Part shown: piece by piece, positions 6,452-14,532 of the stretch
How positions within the stretch are numbered: position 1 is the stretch's first letter
Layout: each line of letters begins with the position of its first letter
Assembly: GCA_964581455.1 (NCBI GenBank)
Contig: CAZOOT010000081.1
Coordinates: 1-16,040, forward strand
DNA: 16,040 nucleotides
Reading direction: 5' to 3'
Source: VBAS01 sp964581455
GTDB lineage: Bacteria > Bacteroidota > Bacteroidia > Chitinophagales > Chitinophagaceae
Notes under the pieces: model-generated
Databases searched by the model: none
Told to the model about the DNA's origin: nothing
What the model saw: the letters and a program-made list of their open reading frames with translations, nothing else
Position numbers and translations under genes: made by a program

Positions 6452-7178
6452 ATAATAATTTATAAGCTGCAACTATTAATACAATCGCCAGTAAATATTT
6501 CAATATGTCCTGCCTGAACCTGATGGAGCCATAATAGGCACCAAAAATTCCACCAGCAAATGCCACCGCAACATAAGCTAACATATCCGGACTGAAATGT
6601 ATTCCCTTGGTTAATTGCCCTGCCAGGCCTGAAAATGAATTGACAAAAATAAACAAAGCACTGATGGCTGCTGTTTGTTTCATGTCCGTCCATTTCAGCA
6701 ATAATAATAGTGGAGATAAAATAATGCCACCACCAATGCCGATAAGACCTGAAAGAAAACCAATGGCTGCCCCGATTAGTAAGGATAAGATCAAATTTGA
6801 TTTCCTGATTTCTTCAACCTTGATATTGGCGAAAAAAAGAAAGCGGATAATGGGTATAATCAATAAAACGCCGAGAATTTTTTTATAGATATCAGCGTCC
6901 ACTGTTATCAATCCCCCGATAAAAGCCAGTGGCACTGAAGTGATGGCAAATGGTAAAAATATTTTCCAGTTAAAATGCCAGCCCCTGTAAAACTGTATAA
7001 AGGATGTGAGGGAGACAAAAAGATTCAGCAATAAAGCTGTTGGTTTCATTACTTCAGGTGTAATGCTGAACAATGCCATCAGGGCCAAATAACCACTGGC
7101 GCCACCATGACCAACAGAGGAATATAAAAAGGCAACAAGAAAAAGCAGTATGTAAAAGATGATGATGGATTCCACCAA
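6438..7178 (-). CDS. TSUP-family (TauE/SafE) membrane permease
   Basis: The 246-residue protein is almost entirely hydrophobic, with about eight membrane segments in two halves. Each half carries the glycine-rich family motif: SSVGHGGASG at 20-29 and GFLSGLIGIGGG at 140-151. TSUP proteins move sulfite, organosulfonates or other small anions across the inner membrane; the substrate here is not readable. It begins 6 bp after the moeA stop and is probably cotranscribed with it, so a role in sulfur or oxyanion traffic for the cofactor pathway is a reasonable inference. No ATG is available: TTG at 7178 is followed at once by GTG at 7175, and an in-frame TAA (moeA's own stop) lies just upstream. 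Its 3' end overlaps the convergent PNPOx-like gene, with no terminator visible between them. Confidence 0.9.
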   Translation of the reverse strand: MVESIIIFYILLFLVAFLYSSVGHGGASGYLALMALFSITPEVMKPTALLLNLFVSLTSFIQFYRGWHFNWKIFLPFAITSVPLAFIGGLITVDADIYKKILGVLLIIPIIRFLFFANIKVEEIRKSNLILSLLIGAAIGFLSGLIGIGGGIILSPLLLLLKWTDMKQTAAISALFIFVNSFSGLAGQLTKGIHFSPDMLAYVAVAFAGGIFGAYYGSIRFRQDILKYLLAIVLIVAAYKLLFTQA

Positions 7179-7184
7179 GTGAAA

Positions 7185-8396
7185 TTATTTTGGCAATAAA
7201 TATACAGTAACTAAATCAGCTTCTTTACACTCAGTTACTTCTTCGTTAATCTGAATTAAGCAATTGGCTCTTGCAAAAGAACTGAGCCGGTACGACTCCT
7301 GGGCATCAAGAATTGAAACTGTTTTTCCGTCATAATTTCCTTTTAAGAAATGTGTGAGCCCTGTATTTTTTTGAAAATATCCTGATAAAGGGACTTCAAA
7401 TGATGGCAGCATTGTTTTTTTCAAACTTAATTTTTCAATTGATGGAATTACATACTGGTAAAAGCAGGTAAGTACTGATGAAGGATTTCCTGGTAAGCCA
7501 AAAACCAGTTTGTTTTCCCGCCCGACTTTGTCGTTCGGGCAGGCTTTTTTCCCAAAGTATAATGGTTTACCCGGCCTCTGTTTTATTTTATGAAACAGTT
7601 TTTCAACACCACATTCGTTCGCAGCTTGTAAAACAAAATCATAATCACCTACACTGATGCCACCGGTTAATAGAACAACATCGCTATGCTCTAATGCTTT
7701 TTTCAATGTATTGATGACTATTTCCTGTTTATCATCAGCATAATAAACCTCCGTATGGTTTATATTCAATTGTTTTAAAACAGCTATCAGTGCAAAAGAA
7801 TTGGATTCATACACTTGTCCGTATGGCAGTGGTTTGCCCGGTTGCTGTAGTTCGTTACCGGTTATAATGATACTAATAGTTGGATTGGGATAAACTTTTG
7901 CATCAGTCATTCCGATGCCTGCTAAAAATCCAATAGCGGCAGGAGACAGGAGCGTTTCATTTTTCAAAGCCAGTTCACCGGCATTAATTTCAGAACCTTT
8001 TGGCCTAACATTATTTCCTCGCTGCATTTTTTCATCATCAATGATCAAAATGCCGTCTTCTGTTTTTGCTTTCTCCTGCATAACTACAATATCGGCGCCT
8101 GCCGGCACAGCAGCCCCGGTAAAAATGCGAACAGCTTGTCCGGTTTCAAGGTTAAATGCCATCTTAGTTCCTGCAGCTACTTCACCAATTATTTTTATAG
8201 GTATATTATTTTGCCAATCATCATAAGCAAATGCATAACCATCCATAGATGATTGTGGAAATGCAGGAATAGTTGTAGTTGCATACACATCCTCCGCCAA
8301 TGTTAGTCCTGCTGCTTCTTGCAAAGGCAAAGTAACAGGTAGCAATGTTGAAACATTTTCCCAGATTATTTTTTTGGCTTCCTGAACTGAAATCAT
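7185..8396 (-). CDS. moeA: Molybdopterin molybdenumtransferase MoeA, with a ten-residue insert
   Basis: MoeA inserts molybdate into adenylylated molybdopterin, releasing AMP. The 403-residue protein shows the family landmarks: FPQSSMDGYAFAYDD (46-60), IFTGAAVPAGAD (91-102), RPKGSEINAGE (131-141), the MoCF-binding TGGISVGDYDFV (244-255), RPGKPLYFG (274-282) and VFGLPGNPSSVLTC (298-311). Between the last two, residues 285-294 (ACPNDKVGRE) are extra compared with the usual short link. They are encoded by a GC-rich palindrome and look like an in-frame repeat insertion in a loop; the flanking motifs are intact, so the enzyme is probably functional. The start is the ATG at 8396. It sits 63 bp downstream of moaA and 6 bp upstream of the permease gene. 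Confidence 0.95.
   Translation of the reverse strand: MISVQEAKKIIWENVSTLLPVTLPLQEAAGLTLAEDVYATTTIPAFPQSSMDGYAFAYDDWQNNIPIKIIGEVAAGTKMAFNLETGQAVRIFTGAAVPAGADIVVMQEKAKTEDGILIIDDEKMQRGNNVRPKGSEINAGELALKNETLLSPAAIGFLAGIGMTDAKVYPNPTISIIITGNELQQPGKPLPYGQVYESNSFALIAVLKQLNINHTEVYYADDKQEIVINTLKKALEHSDVVLLTGGISVGDYDFVLQAANECGVEKLFHKIKQRPGKPLYFGKKACPNDKVGRENKLVFGLPGNPSSVLTCFYQYVIPSIEKLSLKKTMLPSFEVPLSGYFQKNTGLTHFLKGNYDGKTVSILDAQESYRLSSFARANCLIQINEEVTECKEADLVTVYLLPK
7515..7544. repeat. GC-rich palindrome inserted in frame within moeA
   Basis: GCCCGA at 7520-7525 pairs perfectly with TCGGGC at 7535-7540. Two further G-C pairs (7517/7518 with 7543/7542) follow outside a C-A mismatch at 7519/7541. CGAC-TTT-GTCG (7523-7533) gives an alternative inner hairpin. 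The block is clearly richer in GC than the surrounding AT-rich gene. The 30 nt are exactly ten codons of moeA (ACPNDKVGRE). The pattern resembles a dispersed REP-type palindrome and, functionally, the in-frame Rickettsia palindromic elements. Only one copy is visible in this window. Confidence 0.55.
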
Positions 8397-8459
8397 GTCG
8401 GTATCAAAAATGTAGTTATTAAAAACAGTGTGTACAAAAGCTCCTATTAGGTTTTGAGC

Positions 8460-9440
8460 TTATCCCCCTATGGTGATCATACTTCTGTTATGAATTTCTT
8501 CCGGATGAAGTTTTTCAAAATCTGCGGTGAACTGGCCGCCTAATTCTTTTGCTTTGCTGAGAATATTCCGGTGAATCAATGGTACTACATCTTCACCATT
8601 CCGTAAAGCAGAGAGTAAATCTGTTTCTTTTTCTGCAAACAGGCAATTCTTCATTTTCCCATCTGCAGTCAACCTGATCCGGTTGCAGTTCCCACAAAAA
8701 TTTTCACTCATTGTACTGATGATGGCAAAAGTTCCCTGGTGGCCCGGAACCTTATATCCTTTGGCTGTGGCATTTTTTTCATCCTCTAACCGTTCTACAT
8801 TATACTTCTCTTTTATAGACTGAAGCATTTCCTGCATGGTAATTACTTTGTTGCTTGTCCACCGGTTACCGGAGAAAGGCATGAACTCGATAAACCGGAC
8901 ATGAACCGGTTGTAGTTTTGTCCACCCGATAAAATCATTGATCTCATTTTCATTGAGCCCTTTCATCACCACCATATTCACTTTTACATGAAAATCTTTT
9001 TGCAGCAGGAGTTGTATGTTGTCATACACTTTTTCAAATTGATCCCTTCTGGTGATCAGTTGAAATTTTTCGGCTTGAAGAGTATCCAGGCTGATATTAA
9101 GTGACCGAACACCGGATTCCCGGAGTACATCCACAAATTCATGTACTCTTGAACCATTGGTGGTGAGTGTAAGTTTTACAGGTAGTTTTGCAAGTGCCCG
9201 GATAATTTGTTTTGCATCTTTTCTTACCAATGGTTCACCGCCGGTAAGACGGATTTTATTCACACCAAGGCTTACAAAAGATTTTGCCAATGATTCAATC
9301 TCTGCCACCTGCATCAGTTGTGATGCCGGAGCAAAATCATACTCCTCTTCCGGCATGCAATAGAAGCAACGCATGTTACAATTATCTGTAAGTGAAATCC
9401 GGAGATAATTGTGAACCCTTTTATATTTATCAATAATCAT
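8460..9440 (-). CDS. moaA: GTP 3',8-cyclase MoaA (radical SAM)
   Basis: MoaA carries out the first step of molybdenum cofactor synthesis, the radical rearrangement of GTP to 3',8-cyclo-GTP. The 326-residue product has the N-terminal radical SAM cluster motif C21-x3-C25-x2-C28, KIRLTGGEPLVRKD (62-75), TLTTNG (91-96), LNISLDTL (114-121), and FIEFMPF. The second, substrate-binding cluster is C249-x2-C252-x13-C266 (CGNCNRIRLTADGKMKNC). It ends in Gly-Gly, which in characterised MoaA enters the active site and is needed for the cyclase. Nothing essential is missing. The ATG at 9440 gives the normal N-terminus. It lies between mocA and moeA in the same direction with gaps of about 60 bp on either side, consistent with one transcript. 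Confidence 0.96.
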   Translation of the reverse strand: MIIDKYKRVHNYLRISLTDNCNMRCFYCMPEEEYDFAPASQLMQVAEIESLAKSFVSLGVNKIRLTGGEPLVRKDAKQIIRALAKLPVKLTLTTNGSRVHEFVDVLRESGVRSLNISLDTLQAEKFQLITRRDQFEKVYDNIQLLLQKDFHVKVNMVVMKGLNENEINDFIGWTKLQPVHVRFIEFMPFSGNRWTSNKVITMQEMLQSIKEKYNVERLEDEKNATAKGYKVPGHQGTFAIISTMSENFCGNCNRIRLTADGKMKNCLFAEKETDLLSALRNGEDVVPLIHRNILSKAKELGGQFTADFEKLHPEEIHNRSMITIGG

Positions 9441-9499
9441 GATTAAGCTTGAGGGAAATACAAATTTATCACATCCCGTTCTATAATTCAGGAATGATT

Positions 9500-10072
9500 T
9501 TATTGAACATTCAATAGTTTTTCATAGTCTTCCTGTTTATCAATATCGACGCTGCCCTTTGGAAATTGGATATTAGCCATTTCATCTTTATGTTGCCGGA
9601 TAATACTTCTGGCACCCATGTCTCCTTTAAGTTGCATCAGTTCATTAAACAGCGATCTGTGAAAAAGGGCAGGGGGGCCGATTGCATCTCCATAATTGCA
9701 GACAATAATTGGCTTTTTGCTTTGTTGATATGTAGTCATTAATTCATTTAACACCGCATTGGAAATAAAAGGTTGATCACATACCATTAAAATAGCCGTT
9801 TCAACAGAAGGTTGCATGGCAAGTAATGTATACAACCCTAACCTGATAGCTGAAGACATTCCTTCTTTCCAATTTTTGTTTTCAATAATATGGGCTTTTT
9901 CACTATCAACTTCTGATGCTATTAATTCTGCATTTTGTCCAAGGATGACAATCACTTCGACCGGATTTGCATTAATTGCTTCTTCAACCGTATGCCTTAG
10001 CAATGATTTTCCCTGAAACTGTAATAATTGTTTTGGTTTTCCCAACCGGGTAGAAGCACCGGCCGCAAGCAC
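9500..10072 (-). CDS. mocA: MocA-like molybdenum cofactor cytidylyltransferase
   Basis: This 190-residue NTP-transferase-fold protein probably attaches CMP to molybdopterin-Mo to form the cytosine dinucleotide cofactor. It shows LAAGASTRLGKPKQLL (2-17), where LAAG rather than LAGG is typical of the CTP-using branch, ENKNWKEGMSSAIRLG (64-79), VCDQPF (97-102) with the metal Asp, GPPALF (132-137), and GDMGARSII (150-158). The two-subunit molybdoenzymes next door use exactly this cofactor form, which supports the assignment over MobA. The frame has no ATG: GTG at 10072 is the only common start codon, and it begins right at the nucleotide-binding loop. Open codons continue upstream to the stop of the xdhC-like gene, including a sensible GII strand, so the true start may be an unusual codon further up. 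Confidence 0.85.
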   Translation of the reverse strand: MLAAGASTRLGKPKQLLQFQGKSLLRHTVEEAINANPVEVIVILGQNAELIASEVDSEKAHIIENKNWKEGMSSAIRLGLYTLLAMQPSVETAILMVCDQPFISNAVLNELMTTYQQSKKPIIVCNYGDAIGPPALFHRSLFNELMQLKGDMGARSIIRQHKDEMANIQFPKGSVDIDKQEDYEKLLNVQ

Positions 10073-10123
10073 AATGATTCCACAGGAGTTTGTTATCGTT
10101 TTCTTGGTATTGATGTGATGGCG

Positions 10124-11284
10124 TTAAGATTTTACAGATAAATTCACTTGCTCAATAACCGTTGCTGAACGAGGGTGTATCACTTCTTTTAATTTACGCA
10201 ATGAATGAACATCTTTTCCAGCAAATAACGCTTTTATTTCTGCCAAAATTGAAACGGCAATTTCTTCCGCTGTTTCGGCGCCAATATCCAGCCCCACCGG
10301 GCTATGAAGAACTGAAAGTTGCTGTTCAGAAAAAATCAAACCTTCATCTTTCAATTCACCCAACATTCTTTCCCTTTTTTTCTTTGGGCCCAGCATGCCG
10401 ATATAAGAAACATTTTTTTGAAGCAGTTGCTTCAGCATGGCCATATCGTAATTATAATTATGGGTCATCAGCAGAAAAACAGTATGCTCATCTATCACGA
10501 TTTTGTCTAAAACCTGTTCAGGTTTTGCAACCAATACCTGGCAGGCACTGGCAAACCTTTCTTTCTTTGCATAATTGGCACGACCGTCAGCCACGGTTGT
10601 TTCCCAGCCAAGTATTTCCGCCATCTCAACCAAAGGTTTTACATCGTTACCTGCGCCAATAATAATTAAAGACAAAGCTGGTTTTATCACTTCAATAAAT
10701 GCAGTTAAGCTTTGTTCATCAGAAATATAATTTTTAAAAGAAGAAACCTGGTTAATCATGGAAGTTGCAGCATCGGCCATCAAAACATCTTTCAGAACCG
10801 GTGCATTATTAATAATGCTTTCATCTTCTTTAATTAACAGGCAGGTTCCATGTTGTGTATCCATTTTATTCTTTAAAGAAAACAAAGTAACCAATACAGC
10901 CAATTGTCTTTTTTCATTCACTGCTTTTAAAAAATGAATAGGATTACCGGGATCAGCATCATTAATCGGTTCAATTAACACCTGGATAATACCATTGCAA
11001 CCCAGCCCCACACCAAATTTTGCATCATCATCATCCATTGTATCGTATGTAACAAGTTTTGATTTCTTTTCAATCATCACCAATAATGCTTTTCGTAATG
11101 CATCCCCTTCCAGGCAACCGCCACTGATTGCACCGGTTAATTGGCCATTGTCTTCAATCAGCATTCTGGCACCGGGCCTGCGATAAGAAGAGCCCTCCAC
11201 ATGCACTACTGTTGCAAGAGCGGTTTGTTTTCCAAGCAGCCGGGCCTCTTCATGAGCTTTAATAATATCTCTGATCTCTTTCAT
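10124..11284 (-). CDS. XdhC/CoxI-family molybdoenzyme maturation protein
   Basis: XdhC-type proteins bind molybdenum cofactor, promote its sulfuration and hand it to xanthine dehydrogenase-family enzymes. The 386-residue protein has both standard parts. The N-terminal XdhC/CoxI domain has HVEGSSYRRPGARM (28-41), SGGCLEGD (54-61) and GVGLGCNG (91-98). A C-terminal Rossmann domain has IIIGAGNDVKPL (207-218), VADGR (231-235), LLMTHNYNYD, YIGMLGPKKKRERML, and the late motif SPVGLDIGAETAEEIAVSI. The middle section, about 110-200, is poorly conserved. The ATG at 11284 is the natural start. It heads the minus-strand run that continues with mocA, moaA and moeA and is divergent from the 2Fe-2S subunit gene, so control could be shared across the 139-bp AT-rich gap, though I find no convincing promoter motif there. 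Confidence 0.92.
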   Translation of the reverse strand: MKEIRDIIKAHEEARLLGKQTALATVVHVEGSSYRRPGARMLIEDNGQLTGAISGGCLEGDALRKALLVMIEKKSKLVTYDTMDDDDAKFGVGLGCNGIIQVLIEPINDADPGNPIHFLKAVNEKRQLAVLVTLFSLKNKMDTQHGTCLLIKEDESIINNAPVLKDVLMADAATSMINQVSSFKNYISDEQSLTAFIEVIKPALSLIIIGAGNDVKPLVEMAEILGWETTVADGRANYAKKERFASACQVLVAKPEQVLDKIVIDEHTVFLLMTHNYNYDMAMLKQLLQKNVSYIGMLGPKKKRERMLGELKDEGLIFSEQQLSVLHSPVGLDIGAETAEEIAVSILAEIKALFAGKDVHSLRKLKEVIHPRSATVIEQVNLSVKS

Positions 11285-11423
11285 AATCTAATTTACTATA
11301 AAATCTTTGACTGGAATTTTCATGAAGGTTATTCAATTTATATTTATTCTTTAAAAAATTAATTTATGTCTTGTTTTATCTAATTCAGTAACTTAACAGT
11401 CATTTTAATATCAACTCCTTATT

Positions 11424-11900
11424 ATGGCAACATATAATCTTTCCATCAACGGAAAAACTTACAAAGTTGAAGCCGATCCAAAAATGCCCTTGCTTTGGGT
11501 GATCAGGGAGCTGGCAGGATTACCAGGCACCAAGTATGGTTGCGGAATGGCGCAATGCGGTGCATGTACAGTTCATGTTAACGGAAACCCTGTCCGGTCA
11601 TGTTCATTACCTGTTTCGTCTGCCGTTAAACAAAAGATCACGACTATCGAAGGGCTTTCGGAAGATTCAAGCCATGTTGTACAAAAAGCATGGATTGCAG
11701 AACAGGTACCTCAATGCGGTTATTGTCAGAGCGGTCAAATTATGGCAGCAGCAGCATTATTGAATAGAACAGCTAACCCAACCGATGCCGATATTGATGC
11801 TGCCATGCAAGGACATATTTGCCGATGTGGTACTTATCCACGTATTCGTAAAGCCATAAAGACCGCTGCAGAAAGTATGGCAAAAGCATCTATCAAATAA
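11424..11900 (+). CDS. iorA: 2Fe-2S subunit of an isoquinoline 1-oxidoreductase-type molybdoenzyme
   Basis: This 158-residue electron-transfer subunit carries two [2Fe-2S] clusters. The plant-ferredoxin-like N-terminal domain binds one through C40, C45, C48 and C60 (GCGMAQCGAC...RSC). The C-terminal four-helix domain binds the other through C98, C101, C133 and C135 (QCGYCQSGQ...HICRCGTYPRIR). No signal peptide is present; in this family it is normally carried along by the Tat-exported large subunit. It is followed after 13 bp by that large subunit on the same strand. The real substrate of the complex is unknown: relatives act on N-heterocycles, aldehydes or other aromatic compounds, so the isoquinoline name marks the family only. 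Confidence 0.93.
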   Translation: MATYNLSINGKTYKVEADPKMPLLWVIRELAGLPGTKYGCGMAQCGACTVHVNGNPVRSCSLPVSSAVKQKITTIEGLSEDSSHVVQKAWIAEQVPQCGYCQSGQIMAAAALLNRTANPTDADIDAAMQGHICRCGTYPRIRKAIKTAAESMAKASIK

Positions 11901-11913
11901 AAACTGAAACATC

Positions 11914-14082
11914 ATGCAAACCACAGATAAAAATTTATCACGTAGAAATTTTATAAGGCTCACCGGCATGACCGGCGCTGCTTTTACCATTGGATATGCT
12001 ATGCCGTCCTGGGCAAAAGGGAACCCGGAAATATTAACTGCCCAGGCTGCTGAAAGTATGAATATTGAGTTGACATCCTGGGTATCTATTGATAAATCAG
12101 GATTGGTAACTATTTTGAATCACCGCTCTGAAATGGGGCAGGGGTCTTTCCAGGTAGTACCACAGATGATTGCTGAAGAACTGGAAGTGGATCTTGCGAA
12201 AGTGAATATTGGATTTGCTCCCGGCAGCCAAACCAAGTATGGCAGCCAGTTGACAGGTGGCAGTTCAACTGTTCGCGGTGCATATAAAACTTTGTTACGT
12301 ACCGGCGCCACTGCGAGAGAAATGCTGATTGAAGCAGCTGCAAAAAAATGGAATGTAAATAAATCTGAATGTTATGCTGAAAACGGAACAGTCATTCATA
12401 AACCAAGCGGGAAAAAATTTGGCTATGGTGAACTCGTGGAAGATGCTTCAAAACTTACTCCACCAAAAGAGGTGAAACTGAAAAAAAGAGAAGAATATAA
12501 AATAGTGGGCAAGCCATTGCCAAGGCAAGACAACCCCGGTAAAGTAAATGGAACTGCAAAATTTGGGCTGGATGTAAAATTACCGGGAATGATGTATGCA
12601 GTGATAGAACGCAGCCCCCGTTTCAATGGAAAAGTGAAAAGCTTTGATGATTCTGCAACAATAAAAATTCCTGGTGTAAAAAAAGTAGTAAAGACAACCG
12701 CTCCGGTATTTGCTGTAGAAAGAGAAGGCGTAGCAGTTATCGCTGATTCACTTTGGGCTGCCATAGAAGGACGAAAATTACTGAAAGTTGAATGGGATGA
12801 TACTGCTTTTGAACATCTCAATACGGAGCAATTGTACAACCGGATGAAAGAGGATCTTAAAAAAACTGGTTTGTCACAACGCACAGGAGGAAATGCGGAA
12901 GCTGCATTTGCAAAATCAGAAAAAAAAGTAGAAGCAATTTATGAAACACCATACGAGGCGCATGCCTGTATGGAACCATTAAATTGTACCGCTCATGTTC
13001 AAGGAGATAAAGTTGAAATCTGGGGACCGATACAAGCTCCCGACTGGATACAGCAGGATATTAGCGGAAGACTAAAAATAAAACCTGAAAATGTAACTGT
13101 GAATATGACTTTTCTGGGCGGCGGTTTTGGGAGGAAGGCATTCATGGATTATACATACGAACCGGTATTATTATCAAAAGAAATGAATGCACCAGTTCAA
13201 GTGGTATGGACCCGAGAAGATGATATGACACAGGGACCGTTTCGTCCCGGAGCTGTGTACGAATGCAAAGGAAGTATCAATGGTGCGGGAAGAATAAATT
13301 CTTTTGCTGCAAAAATGGCGGCACAAAATATGAATCATCAATGGTCGCCGGTGCCGGATAAAACTATTTTTAATGACAGTACAATAGAGGGTCTTTGTGA
13401 ATCCTATTTTGAAACCATACAGAATTATAGTTTCGGTGATATACCTACTGAATCACCCATACCGGTGATGTGGTGGCGTTCTGTTTATTCATCAACCAAT
13501 GGATTTGCATATGAAAGTTTCGTTGATGAAATGGCATATGCCGCAGGAAAAGATCCGCTGCAATTCAGAAAAGATCATATGACTGAAAGATATCGCACAG
13601 TATTGGATAAGCTGGAAGAATTGACAGACTGGAAGAATAAAAAGAAAAATGACGGATGGGGTGTTGCTATTACTTTTTGTTTTAGTACCATTGTTGGTGA
13701 AGCTGTAAAAGTGTCAAAAGACCAGGAAGGCAAATTAAAAATTGATAAAGTAATTGCTGTGATGGATTGCGGATGGTATGTAAACCCGGATATTGTAAGG
13801 GCACAGGTGGAAGGAAGTATAGTAATGGCTTATGGTGCAGCGGCTGTTCATGAAACGCATTTCAATGATGGCAAAGCGGTGGAAACAAATTTTCATCAGT
13901 ATAAAATGCCACGCATAAATGATCTTCCGGATATAGAAGTGCACATTATAGAGAATGATGAAAAGCCAGGTGGTGTTGGTGAGCCGGCATTGCCGCCATT
14001 TGCACCAGCATTGTGCAATGCCATTTTTGATCTTACGGGAAAAAGAATCAGAAAACTGCCGTTTGATATTAACGAAGTATAG
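11914..14082 (+). CDS. iorB: Tat-exported molybdopterin-binding subunit, isoquinoline 1-oxidoreductase type
   Basis: This 722-residue large subunit carries the molybdopterin cytosine dinucleotide and the active site. The N-terminus has a twin-arginine signal, SRRNFIRLTG (9-18), followed by a hydrophobic stretch ending near PSWAKG, so the folded complex is exported. Family landmarks are HRSEMGQGSFQVVPQMIAEE near residue 70, a central PRQDNPGKVNGTAKFGLDV, HACMEPLNCTAHV, the cofactor loop FLGGGFGRKAF (400-410), VWTREDDM, and the C-terminal GGVGEPALPP with the presumed catalytic Glu690. Length and order are normal, with no gap. It forms an operon with the 2Fe-2S subunit, and its transcript ends at the hairpin at 14106-14137. 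There is no cytochrome c gene on this strand, so its electron acceptor is not defined here. Confidence 0.93.
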   Translation: MQTTDKNLSRRNFIRLTGMTGAAFTIGYAMPSWAKGNPEILTAQAAESMNIELTSWVSIDKSGLVTILNHRSEMGQGSFQVVPQMIAEELEVDLAKVNIGFAPGSQTKYGSQLTGGSSTVRGAYKTLLRTGATAREMLIEAAAKKWNVNKSECYAENGTVIHKPSGKKFGYGELVEDASKLTPPKEVKLKKREEYKIVGKPLPRQDNPGKVNGTAKFGLDVKLPGMMYAVIERSPRFNGKVKSFDDSATIKIPGVKKVVKTTAPVFAVEREGVAVIADSLWAAIEGRKLLKVEWDDTAFEHLNTEQLYNRMKEDLKKTGLSQRTGGNAEAAFAKSEKKVEAIYETPYEAHACMEPLNCTAHVQGDKVEIWGPIQAPDWIQQDISGRLKIKPENVTVNMTFLGGGFGRKAFMDYTYEPVLLSKEMNAPVQVVWTREDDMTQGPFRPGAVYECKGSINGAGRINSFAAKMAAQNMNHQWSPVPDKTIFNDSTIEGLCESYFETIQNYSFGDIPTESPIPVMWWRSVYSSTNGFAYESFVDEMAYAAGKDPLQFRKDHMTERYRTVLDKLEELTDWKNKKKNDGWGVAITFCFSTIVGEAVKVSKDQEGKLKIDKVIAVMDCGWYVNPDIVRAQVEGSIVMAYGAAAVHETHFNDGKAVETNFHQYKMPRINDLPDIEVHIIENDEKPGGVGEPALPPFAPALCNAIFDLTGKRIRKLPFDINEV

Positions 14083-14105
14083 AAGCAGTAAATTAATTTT
14101 TTTTT

Positions 14106-14137
14106 AAAACCCGCAGCATTATTTTTTTGCGGGTTTT
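14106..14137. terminator. Bidirectional intrinsic terminator between iorB and the cytochrome c gene
   Basis: AAAACCCGCA (14106-14115) pairs perfectly with TGCGGGTTTT (14128-14137) around a 12-nt loop. A T-run follows on the plus side and a run of T's on the minus side (the A's and T's around 14096-14109), so it can stop transcripts from both convergent genes. The right arm lies inside the last codons of the cytochrome c gene, and the loop contains its stop codon. Confidence 0.85.
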
Positions 14138-14532
14138 TCTCTTTCTGCTTTTACCTGTGCCGGAGTGATTTCAGGGTATTTATTTCCCCAGCTGTTTCTT
14201 ACATAGTTTAATACATCTGCAATTTCTTTATCACTCAGGTAATTCATGGGATTCATCATTGCATTATATTTTTTCCCATTCACGATGATTTCTCCTGATT
14301 GCCCGTTCAGTACAATGCCGATATTTTTTTTTGCATCTTTCACATAAGTGGTATTTGCTACCGGGGGATTGACACCTTCCATGCCCTGCCCGTTTTCCAT
14401 ATGACAATTTTGACAATGAAGGGAATATACTTGTTTACCTCTTTTTATACTTTCCTGCAAATTCTGTTGCGGAACAAAAAAGAAAGAGATAAAAGGAATC
14501 AACATTAAAGAGATCAGGGTTTTCTGTTTCAT
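14119..14532 (-). CDS. Exported class I cytochrome c, single heme
   Basis: This 137-residue protein has an N-terminal signal peptide (MKQKTLISLMLIPFISFFFV) and one heme-attachment motif, C40-Q-N-C43-H44, in a GKQVYSLHCQNCHMENGQG context. The likely distal methionine is in the NAMMNPMNYLSDKEIADVLNYVRNSWGN region, followed by the usual C-terminal helix. It would act outside the inner membrane as a small electron carrier. It lies 132 bp downstream of a molybdopterin subunit gene on the same strand. In bacteria, such subunits are often paired with c-type cytochromes as electron acceptors, so that is the probable partner. The start is the ATG at 14532. The last five codons (KPAKK and stop) double as part of the terminator hairpin. 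Confidence 0.9.
   Translation of the reverse strand: MKQKTLISLMLIPFISFFFVPQQNLQESIKRGKQVYSLHCQNCHMENGQGMEGVNPPVANTTYVKDAKKNIGIVLNGQSGEIIVNGKKYNAMMNPMNYLSDKEIADVLNYVRNSWGNKYPEITPAQVKAEREKPAKK

Noticed and set aside
9501..9516. Palindrome TATTGAACATTCAATA at the mocA stop
   Set aside because: A 2-nt loop cannot form a stable hairpin, there is no T-run tied to it, and AT-rich palindromes of this size arise by chance.
11285..11423. Promoter for the divergent xdhC-like and iorA genes
   Set aside because: A divergent promoter must be near, but the best match (AATCTTTG at 11302-11309) lacks the leading T and a -33 element and is 115 bp from iorA, so I do not call a site.
12110..12884. Minus-strand open frames inside iorB
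   Set aside because: They are antisense shadows of a gene with strong family motifs along its whole length.
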